The notes below the pieces were generated by a model. It worked only from the letters and a program-made list of their open reading frames with translations. It had not been told where the DNA came from and searched no databases. A program made the position numbers and the translations under genes. This document shows positions 33,538-45,500 of a stretch of 64,000 nucleotides of DNA, piece after piece (the stretch's first letter is position 1; every line of letters begins with the position of its first letter). Origin of the DNA: Blastomussa wellsi (Eukaryota; Cnidaria; Anthozoa; Scleractinia; Plerogyridae); contig OX393569.1 of NCBI GenBank assembly GCA_947652115.1, positions 7,631,294 through 7,695,293 of the forward strand. The letters run 5' to 3'.

Positions 33538-36500
33538 ATGAGGGAATTTCAGTTTCTTCTCTTAAGTATCTTGTTCCTGGGAGCGTTTGGAGAAGGTATG
33601 CAACCTAATAGCTAGGCAAATGAGGAAATTATTCCGATTATATTTTTAAAATGTCAATGGCTTATTAGTTTCATTGGCTGACTCTACGACCACTAATAAC
33701 GAGTCTTTGTTGTTTTTTTTTTCAAAAAGAAACTGTATAAATCGCAAATTTGTGTTTCAAACTACCTAAGTCATTTGCTACAAATTGTAGCGATTCATTA
33801 CTTTGTGAAGTTTCTATCTAGAAAGCCAATTCTTAGTTCATAAATATCTCAATTTTACTGGAAAAGACTGAAATATCACTGCTGTAAAAAAATACTATAA
33901 ATTGACAAAATTTAAATGTTTTATTTAACAAATAAAGAAGCCTAAGCCATGTATTATACTTTCATAAAACACGACGGGCATTTGAGAACACGAGGGAAAT
34001 GTAGAAAACACGAGCCGCAGGCGAGTGTTTTCTACATTTCTCGAGTCAACAGCTCGTGCTAGTTCTGTGTCTCTATCGAGTTAAAGAAACACGATTTTTA
34101 ACCAATCAGCGCGTATTTTCTTAGGACTGCTTTCTAAACTCTGATAAAACATGGGTTTTTGACCAATCAGATCGCGCGCAGAGTCCTATCTATATTATAA
34201 TCTTCGATAAAATGGAAAGTATTCTGGTTACGCCTTATAAAACTTATCGTCACAAAGATCTTTAAAAGCAAGAGTCTTGTTAAAAGCTATTCGAATGAAA
34301 TTTATCACGGATGCTTGCTGGCAAGTTAGCAATTGAAATAAAAATAAATTCAAACAAAGTTGATTTAGATGTCACGCGTCTATAAATAGTGGTATTGATT
34401 GGCTATCATTGGAAAGTTTCTGCCGCAGGACTTTATACAACTCTTTCAACGTTTGGCTTTGGGTTGGTTATGAATGCTCGTTAGTTACTCACACATCCCT
34501 TTCAGACAAAAAAAAACAAAAAGTTGCAAAAGTCCCTCTGCAAAAATTGTGTTTAACCAGCCGCGCAAATAAGTTCTATGTTTAAACAGACGTTTTTTCA
34601 GACATTTTGCTCAGATAAGTAATTGTCATGTGTCAGGGACAATCGTAAGAAGGTGGAACAATCGTTAAGTGAACTGTGATGTCCTCATTGTCTCTATTTC
34701 CCATTTAATTGGCGGATTCAGTATTTGCAAAAATTGGCAGTTACCCTTGCCACCTACAAAAACTGACACTGTTTGCAATTATCAGACGTCCATGGCTCTT
34801 AGGCGGCAGTTTTCAAATTAGCATATACAATACGCAGAGTTAAACAACCGAGAAGAGAGTTGAAAATACGACGCGCAGCGGAGTATTTTTGACGAAATTC
34901 GATGTGCGTGTTTGGATAGTCGATGAACACTGTCTCGAGTGTTTGATATATCTTCTCAATCGAAACGAATACTAGAGAGTACATGGAGAAATAAAATCGT
35001 CAAAAGCTATGCTAATTAAGACCGGGTATCCAAACCTCCTACACGGTTATGAAATTCTTTGTTTAACTTGATGAATTATTAATGAGTTTGAGAAGGTCAG
35101 CAGACAATACCATCTCCGCCTATTTTTGGTCAAAATAATGAAAACGATGCCGGATTATATTAAACCTAAAACATTTGAAGATTTTATGTGAGCTGTAAAT
35201 TGAAGGAGATAGTAATTAGAATTGGCGTTTTTTTAATCGACACTGGGGTAGAATCTGAAAATTAAAAGTCTGCCCCGTTCACAGTTGAGATCAAACTAAG
35301 TGCATACGTAACTCTTAATAGCAAAAGTAATAGTGCATATGTATCTAATTAAGCTTAATTAAGGTAACACGAAATTAAAATTGGGGTTTGTGTTAATTGT
35401 ATGAAACTATTAAGAGGGTCCTGAAGGGGAGGGGGGGGGGGGGGTTACCAATCCCATTTCCCAGCCCAATTTTTTCCAAATCCCACTTCCCAGTGTCCAA
35501 ATCCCATTCCCACTAGCAGAATTCAGAGAAAACCCCAGCTGTTTTGCAAGTAACGTCAGCGACGCCCTGTTGGATGACAGGAAAAAAAGATCTTAGGTAA
35601 GGCTCTTTTGGTCATCCAACATGGCCGCCGCGCTTTTTGTCATTTGAGTCTCTCGGGATTGGTTGCAAACCAGCAATACATACTTCGTATCGCTTCAAAA
35701 TTACGACATCAAAATACGACACAACAAACACGCAAAAATTCACGAGGATTTGTGAATTACTGTCAAGAAATGACGAGATTTCACGCTTCCACATAAAATA
35801 ATTTAACACTTATGCTAATTCTCTGTTGTCCTCCGGCTCCTGAATGTTTTTCTCCTCAAAGTATTCGTGGAACAGTTCCTTCGCAACTTTGTCTCTCTAC
35901 AGAGTGTTTAATGAATAATATATATGTAGGTTGCGATCAACTATAGGCTATCGGCCAATAAGAAGACAGATAGTTACTGCAATGTATAATAATAGCGATT
36001 CGAAGCGATTATTTTAAGTTACAAGTTCAAGTGCCTATGAAGTAAAAAATATCTTAAGCCTATGTGAAAGCCTTTACAAAATGAGGAATAATGGTGTTTT
36101 TCTTTTTTCAATATCTTGTTTCGTTCCAGAGATATTCACGTTTTTCTATTATGCAAATGAGATAACCGATGACATCATTAGTGGTTCCAGTATGGGGTCA
36201 AATCACAAAGTGAAGAATATCTTTACAAATAATAAAGCAATGCAGTTGAAACTTGGCACCATTATTGTACCCTAAGAAATACACCACTTGGCGCCTATTT
36301 TGGCGTTGCAATGGTAACGCTTTTGGTTCCAGTTTCTTTCCTCTCTGAATGCGTTATTGCTGTTTGTGGCTTTGAGAAAGAAGAGGTACATTAACCTATT
36401 AAAACATGCAAAATGTCCACATTGCACTAGGTCTCCTCATTACCGTTTTGGAAGTGGACAATGTTTGGTAGACATAAAAAACAGTAATTGCCATTGTCGC

Positions 36501-39500
36501 GTACACTGTAAAAGAGAGCTCTAGCCAAAAGCGTTGCCATAGCAATATCAAAATTGTCACCATGTGGTGTATGTCTTAGGGTAAAATACTCATGCCAAGT
36601 TTCAACTGGATTGCTATATTATTTGTTAAGATATTCTTCACTTTGTGATTTGACCCCGTTTACTGGAACCACTAATGACGACATCAGTTATCTAATTTGC
36701 ATAACACAAAAAACGAGAATATCTCTGTAACGAAATTAGATATTAAAAAAAGAAAAAGACCATTCTTCCTCATTTTCGAAGGGCTTTCAAATATGCTTAA
36801 TATATTTTATACTTCATAGGCACTTTAAGGATTTTTCGCATTCCTGCCTCTAGGAAGTCTGTTTTCCGACCAAGAGAATACTATACAAACTAGAGCGTAT
36901 TCTCTACTTGTAAGTGTGCTTATTCTTCCAAGCCTGGTCGGACTGCTCATGTTCAATGTTGTTTCAAGAATGCTTTCTACCTCTTCCTCAGAGTCACTGT
37001 CACCAGGGATTTTGGCATTAGAACTATGCTTCCTCCATTTTCCAAAAAAAAAATAGGGATGCTCTGTTAACTTGGCTTCTCACACACATAACTGAACACA
37101 AATATCATTCACCACAAGTCGAGTCCACTGATTTGGGGGAAATAAAACGTGCTCGCTAAACATGCTAAAAATTGATACGAACAAGGCGCTTGAACAATTT
37201 TCTGACTTTCCTCAATCCAGGAAATAAGTGATGTCTCGCCTGGTCATGGGTAAAAGATATTTATTGCTCACATTTTTTCCCATTCCCAGTGACCAAATCC
37301 CAGTCCCAGTCACCCAAATCCCATTTTCCCATTGCAAAAACAGGCCAATCCCAGTTCCCATTTTACCCCTTCAGTACCCACTATTAATGCAAACCCCAAT
37401 GAAGTATACATTTTCTGAAACCTTATTGAATGCAAAATCTATTTGTGGATTTTTTATCGTATAGACCATAATAAACAACGTAATGTTAGGTTTATTTGAG
37501 AAAACTCAGGCCTTTTTCATGAACACCCAAACTTTTATTTTTTATTTTTTTTAATAAATCCAGTAAGCAGCAGAAGTATTTAACAGCTTTAGTTGATTTT
37601 ATTGATCCTATGCGTTTCGTTTGTTACTTCAAACTTCGTCAGGGATATGTTACAACTACTGATCTATACAGAATTGGCTTTATAAATAAGCCACAAAGCC
37701 AGATGAACGCAATTATCTAACGCTAAACTCCCGGAAGGGCGAGGTGTACCAGGAAATTTGTAAGGACCACAAAACGTAATAAGATAAAGAATTTTAAATG
37801 TTAGTTTTCGATGGTGGAAGTGCGCGACGCGAAAATTGTTTGGACAAGGCTACACGTCATTTTCTAATACGCAAGGTTTATTCTTGAAATAGCCTATTCG
37901 CGAAAGACATAACATTACTCCTCCTTGCACCTAGATGCAGACTTCTGGAATTTGGGCAATTGAGCACTTAGGAGCTGAAGTTCTCATTTTATATATTTTG
38001 ATCCCAGGTGACGCGAATGACGTGAAGCTAAACTCAGAAGATGCCAACAACTTTCTGGATCTACACACCCGCATACGACGAGGCCTTCATCACGAATGCT
38101 ACCACGAGGGATGTGATTTTGAAGAAATTGAAGAAGTAATGGGGTCAACTCAAAGAGCGGTATGTATGCGGAATTCATATTCATTATTTGCGTTCTCCAA
38201 AATGCAATAGAGAAAACCTCCAAATAAGAGGTTTTAAAAACACGAACGACGATTGCAGTAACAATGGGTATGATTGCAAGGGGATGAATGTGACACACAA
38301 GGAACAACGAACGTGGAGCTAAATTTGCTGGTATACGGTGCTATTATCCAAGACAAGAGAATGTTTCTTTTGAGCCAAGAGAAATGGCTGAATCACCTGC
38401 TCAATTCCCATGAATTCTTCTCAGTTGCTGTTTTGGAATATCGACTGTTAGCGGCTACTAATTTTAGAGATTTTAGCCTGATCGAGAATCGCTGAATTTA
38501 GTACTCTCTAAAATTGGTCTCTGCCAAATTCAAGTCCCCCACTCCCACATCGCTGAAGAAAACTAAAATTACATATAGTCTACTTTTTTGTTTTTTTCTT
38601 TTTAATATAGATGCGCCTTGGAGGGCAAGAATATCCATTTTCTGGCATTTTTAATTAAAATTTGGTTCTTTTACTTAACATTTATTTCCATTATTAGCTC
38701 TATGGTCACACAAAATCGCGAATTATTCTCAATTTTTTGAAAATCGCTAAATTTAATAGTTGCTAAATCTTGCGCATAAAAAAAAAAGAATCGCTAACAT
38801 TAGTAGCCGCCAGCTTTATAGAGGGTTTCCTACCGGAAAATCTTCTTGTTGTTTCGAGCGTATTTCCCTGTTTTGTCAGGTGATGGAGATAGTTCTAAGA
38901 TATAATGTAGGTAGTTATCATCGAATACAACAAGTAATGAGTGTATATTTTCCAGTACCGCTCTTGTCAGTCTTGCATTGGTCTTGTAATTAAACGTAGT
39001 ATTAAAATACTATCCTTCTTTCTTGGATGCAGTATGAATATTATTACACTTACACGTGCACAAAGTTTGGAAAATACTGCAAAGGTCAGTAAAACTACCG
39101 TATTTCCCAGTGTAGACGCCCCAGTCGGCGTTTATTTAAAACCTTGTAGACCAGGCCTTTATTGGGTACCGGCGTTTATTATTAAACAGAGGTATTTTTC
39201 ATTATGCTTGAAAGCCGCCCATTATTTATGTCGTGGTTCAATTTTACCCTTGGTACAATTTGGTATTTTTCTTTGTATTTTATTCATTATCACATATTAT
39301 AATCATTTCATCGGGCATTGTGGCGTATTTTACGGGCTAAAATAGCCATCCGCGTGGACCAATCAGAGACAAGAAAGTGAAGACGCCAGCCAATCAGAAT
39401 TGAAAACCATTCAACTGTTCGCGCCATTTTCTTGCTCGCAAGCAACTCTTCAAGCTCAATTCAATTCAATTCAATGTTTATTCACCGTCTGACTCAGTTG

Positions 39501-42500
39501 AGGTTTTTCCATCTGTGCTATTAGATATATATTCGCTAGCTCTATAAGGACAAAACGGCTTAAATGCCTTACAATTAAAGGAGCTACATCACGGAAACTC
39601 ATCTTGAAAACACTGGCAAGGTTTTTCAAGTTTGTCACTTGTAGTCGGTCTATATCGTTGTCATTCGAAACAATCCTTGTATAATTTCAGCATTTTATTA
39701 TCCCGTTGGTGTTTTTCGGCATTAGAAAACTCTTACTTTTAGATTTCCTTCAATTTGAAAGTAAATGGGAAAATGACTTCAATGCCGTGACACTGCTCCC
39801 TTAAGCAAATTCTCACTCTTCTCAGTTAGATGAAGAGGAATTTGTTTATGGAAACTCAATGAAGAATCCAGGCAGCCAAACTGAAGTGAACGTAAGTTTG
39901 TTTTCATCGAGCGAAACTCATTCAATGCCAAACTGCCAGCTGTTCAGTTTAGTTTGCTGCACAATTCATTTTAACATCGCTAAATAGATATTTATTTGCT
40001 GTCTATAGAATTCTGTTCAAATTTTGTTCTAAGCGTTAAACATGATCGAATTTTGAGGTTTTCTGGCAAGGTTCGAAAATATCTTTAGCCTGATTTTTGA
40101 TCAAAAATAAACGCCGACTAACTGCCGGCAGTGTTCAAGATATCGCTTATTGTCTTTGATTGCTGTTCTCAATGCCCTCTGAAATGATTTTAATAGTAAT
40201 AGAGTTGATGTTCTTGGGCGTAAATATGTTTTTGGCCCTCCTCAGAATTCATTTGAGTCTGAGTCGGGCCAAAAACATATTTACGCCCAAGAACATCAAC
40301 TCTATTGTTATATTACCATACACCAGAACAAAGGAAAATACCAAATTTTACCAAGGGTAAAATGGAACCACAACATTTATACCTAAAGTTTATTGAATTT
40401 AAAAACAAATCACTTATGTCCAGGATTGAACGCAGGTATTGTTCAATTGCTACTTCATATTTGACAGCATTATGAGTGTTTTAGTGCACTTTTGTCAATG
40501 AGAACACTTTGTGATGCTTGTCATAAAGTGCTTGCATCTCATTAGCGGTCAATCCTGGACATACCTGATCAGAACTTTGATCGGAACAAATCATTGCGAT
40601 TGCTGAACTTTGAGGTTTGCTGAATTACTGATCCGCGTTTATTTGAACACGGCGTTTATTCATGGCCCAGCGTTTCAAACTAATAAAATGTTACACTTTT
40701 TAGTTCCCTGTACTTACCGAGAGGACTGCAGTTTTGGAAACTGGGGAAGTTGGAAAGGCAATATAAATGCTCAAACACCGGGATGTTACCAACAGACAAG
40801 ATCCAAGCCATACAATCATCCACTTCAAACTACGCATAGGCGCTTCAGCTGTGGCGGGCTGAACATTTACTGCCCTCCACCAGCCGTCCAGAAGCGACAA
40901 CACTGTATGTAATAAGTAATTCAATTTTTCAAGTGTGCATTTCTGTCTTACTTATAATATAAGATTCCTCTGCTCAGATCGAACTGAAACTTGGAAATGT
41001 TTCTCGTTTCTTTGAAGAGAAAGAAAAACCCGAGTATTCCAGGGGGAAAGTAAGTCAAAAACTAAACATAATCTAACCTGCATATGAGTGCTAATGGAGT
41101 GTTTTGTCGAAAATTTGTAAAAAAAATACAAAGCAATGTTTATGGGGTAAAGTAAGTTAGATCTTGGCGAAGATTGGATGCGAACATATTAGAAACGGTT
41201 ATTGTAAGCCCTCGAAACCTCAACCCCAGTTTACGCCTATCTCCCAGAAAAGTTCCTAAACCGAGCTTACGCGTAGTATTATGAGCTCTAAAAATTTTCT
41301 ATGCATCGATATTTTCCAACCACCGTTTATTTTTTTAATTTGGCTTTTCTTTAATCCTGACCACGATTCATAGGTGTTTGCCGAAAAGCAAATTGTGTTC
41401 CAGGAGCCTGGCAAGAATGGACAGGGCACATAGAAGAGGGTAGCTGTGTGAGACAGTCCAGAATGAGACCCTATATTTTGACCTGGTCTTTGGTGCAAAA
41501 ATCTGGTTCGTGTAGTGGGATTCAGATTGCTTGCCCTTTGCCTGTTTCTGACTATCGGAAGATATGTAAGTCACGTTGCCTGTACATTTAAATGTAGCTT
41601 TTCCGGGAGCATGGGATAACTCAGTAAATCAATGACTGATTATTTGTCTGTCTGTCTGTCTGTCTCTTTGTCTATCTGTCTGTCTGTCTGTCTGAATATC
41701 TGTCTGTCCGGCCGTCTTTCGTTCTGTCTGACCGACTAAATGACAGACTGCGCGCCTGATTGATGCATTTCCATACATTGTGTTTCTACAGAAGATTTGC
41801 TTGTATGCAAACGGAGAATAATACCAAAAAGTTGTTCACTCGATTTTCTCTTTACTCCAGCTTGCAAAAGGCGAGGTGTTACGAGAAAACTTTACCGGGA
41901 CATTTAATGGTTCAACTGAAAACTTAATGCCTTTGTTCCCAATTGCAGGCAGTTGCTTCAAGGCTGATTGTACATTGAAGGACTGGAGTGAGTGGGAAGG
42001 CGCTGTGGAGAAGGGAACTTGCAGCGAGCAAAATCGGACAAGGGGATATACGAAGTCAATTGTTTACGAATCACATCTTGATAAGTGCCCTAGTCTGCCT
42101 CAACAGTGCCCGCAAACCATCAAACAGACTCGTGCAATGTGTAAGTCATGAGAACAGTTTCTTCGTTTAAATACCGGATGTTGTTATCTGGTCTTTTGTT
42201 AAAATACTGAGACATTCCACTAAATTTTGACAAATATACTCATAAAATGAGTATATTAAACGTTATAGGCATTGTAGATGAATCCCGGTAAACTATCAGT
42301 AAACGTCTACTGAGCTAAACAGAACAGGCTATTTGCGTAATTCAGGTATCAAAATGTTATCAGAACAGCTATTTCGGATTCATATTCAATTCTTCAAATA
42401 ACTTTCGTGCAAATAAGATATACCGACAAAGACCACAGGTAACGAGGTGTGCGACAAATGTAGACTGCAGACCTGCAGACTGGCACCCCTGTTAACCTAA

Positions 42501-45500
42501 ATATCTCTCCGAGTATTCTGGAATAACACTTCAGCTAGCCTGAACAGCATTTCGGTTAGCCTGTCTACGGTTAACCCTCAATAACCAGGGACCATGGACC
42601 ATATTTGCGATTGGGATGCGGGAGGGGGGGGTGGGGGGTTGGGGGGGAGGCAGGATGTTTTCAGTAATTTTGTTTCTTATTTTTCTGGTTTACGACTTTC
42701 TTTTATTTTTTTTTCTTTGTTATTATCATTTTTAACGTGAAAAGTTGGAGGGGGGGGGGGGTAGGCTCCCCATGAGCTGTCCCTGCTAAGTAAGATAAGG
42801 AAGAAAAATACTAAAGAGGTGATACCAATTCAAAAAGCAACAAGTATGGTTAAGGATGGAGAAGATTTAAACGGATTGCAAATGACAATTAAGACTAAAT
42901 TTCTTAATTCGCATAGAAAATTACTTTATTCTTTTAAAACATTGCAGGTAGCTGTAAGTATGCCACATGTTCTCTCGGCGATTGGTCGGAGTGGGAACCT
43001 AGCGAGCTAAAACAGGAAGAATGCGGTCAGCAACAGACGCGAAGGAGGATATACTCGCTAACATTTGCCTACCAGATGTATGTCGATGAGTGTCCGTCCC
43101 TGCCGAAAACATGCCCGAATGATATCATCGAGAACAGAACGCAATGTAAGACTTTCATAACAAATACGGCTTAATTTAATCTTTGATTGAGCCGCATTTT
43201 TATGAATTATTTCCTCCTCTTGTAACTGCATTGTGGTAGTGGCCAACTCGAAAGCTTTGCTCCTTTGGCCACTACACACTTTCCCCTAAAAAATGTAATT
43301 TCATATTTTCTCTGTTCTTTTTCTCCTTTTTTCTCTTCTTATGATTGTTAATAATTATCGTAATCGAAATAAGTGTGAACAAAAAAATCTGTCTCTGTCT
43401 CTCGAAGGATGTCGCGTTATTCCGTAAAGCTAAGTTCTCCGCTTTCCAGCATGTTTGTAATTTACTGTGATTTGTCTTTGCCATTATGTTTCTCGTGCTC
43501 ATCTTGTCCCGCCTCGACCAGCTTTGCGGCTATTTGTAGGACAAGCCCTTATATCCTTCTTATAAATTGTGCGTCGTTGTTGTTGTTATATAAGCCACAC
43601 GCTAGCTAGATTTTAAACTAACATTGAATTAAAGTGAGAAGTGTTTACACGAGAACGTGAGCTTTTAAGGAAGATACTGAGTTACATCTTACTGGCCGCA
43701 GAGTCGTTTTCTTACCTGAGCACATCGGTAAAAATAGGAGGACGAGAGAAAATTAACTTTTTGAGAAAGTCAGGAATTACTTTCATGGCCAATTACAAAG
43801 AAAAGAACACGTACATATGTGTCACGGAGAGCTTGATGAACGTTGGAACAACATGTTTTCTATAAATTCAATTCAACGAAATAGTAATCAAAGTTGCCTA
43901 TGTCTCAACTAGAGTGGTTAGCCTTTTTGTAAGATAGATAAAAGGGAAGAAATAACCGTCTTGGGTACTAGTTGTTTTCTATACCATCTGTTTAACTACT
44001 TTTTGTTTTGCGGGAAAAGGCAAATGTGCGTACAGAGACTCCTGCGACCTTAAACCCTGGAGCGAATGGGAAAAACCGCTGGCTCAGGAAGGCTGTCAAG
44101 TGCAGACAAGAAAACGAAGTTATGTTCATCCTTTGCAACACTCACTGCAGGAAGATTGCAGTGGCTTGTTAACGTCTTGTATAACGGAACCGAAGGAAAG
44201 CAGGAACTTTTGTAAGTAGTCACCGGCACAGGGGTTAACGTATCTTGAGCGCTCAGTAACTAAATTAAAGAATCGCTTTGCTGCGCTATAAAATCTAACA
44301 CTCTATTATTCTCAAACTAAAATAAAAAAGGAAATTTAGCAAATGTCTGGGGTACACGAATATAGGAAACACTAACATCGATTTAACTGTAGCTTCTTGT
44401 GGAATAAACAAGGAAACTGGTCTGGTCTGGGTTGTCATTTATAGCTAGAACTTTGTGGGGCCGTGTATATGAAACGAATTAACACAACATATTTAATAAT
44501 CCCACCGTTTATAGGAATGACCAGCTGCCGATTTACAACGACAGTGTATGAGTTGAGTTTGGGACCACCAAACACAAATCCACCCAGTGCAACAGGGAGG
44601 AGTATTTGAACGCATCCGGGATATTTGGATTTCCACCGCCCTAACCACTTAGCCACGCTGCCTCCCTACCCTACATGTTTATTTTTTCTTCGTTCAGGTA
44701 AATGTAAGTACGTGAAATGTGACCTGGGAGAATGGTCTGATTGGAGCAGCGCTGTTCTTACCGCGGGACAGTGTGGAAAGGAGAAAAGAACCAGGAGGTA
44801 CATCAGTGAAGAAAAATTCGCTTTTGGTGAAAACTGCGATGGACTTACCCTTTCGTGTCCACCCGCTCAAGAGGAAACAAGAACAATGTGTGAGTCGTAA
44901 TTATATTATATTTTACATTGTGCCTATTCTCGATTGTCTTTCGATTGCCATAAAATTCTTTTCCCAAGGAAAAGCCAGCCCATTTTAGCGTTCTCCCTTG
45001 GAACCCGGTCTCAGACTGGTCCCTAAAGGAAACCATTCAAGGCGTGGTGCTTTTCTTTGACCCCTGAATTGAATTTATATTTCCATGTTTCTTCACGTGC
45101 AACCAGAAGTGCATAATTTTAAAATTATTGGCTTCTGGTGCAACTAACTCTAAGTTAGACTTTGAAGTGAGACCAAATATCAGAAATTTGCACTTCAAAG
45201 CGATACAACGATCATCACCCCCGTCTATTTCCTATTGGAATCTCCCTGGGGATCTATATTGCGGTTATAGATTAACACTCGATTTTGGCTGTTATTGGTT
45301 TCAGGCAAATGCTCGTACGTTACCTGCAGCATCAGTGACTGGAATGTCTGGCAGGGTGCATTACCTGAAGATGGATGCGCTCAGCAAATAAGAGCCAAGA
45401 ATGTAACTGCGAAACATCACGAAAAGATCCAAGCCGAAAGCTGTGACGGATTGCAAACCAGCTGTCCCGCTGCTCCGTCTGAAACACGGCAATGGTGTAA

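Noticed and set aside
42560..42790. hAT MITE with CAGGGAC ends
   Set aside because: Only seven bases of the ends match and the flanking five bases differ.
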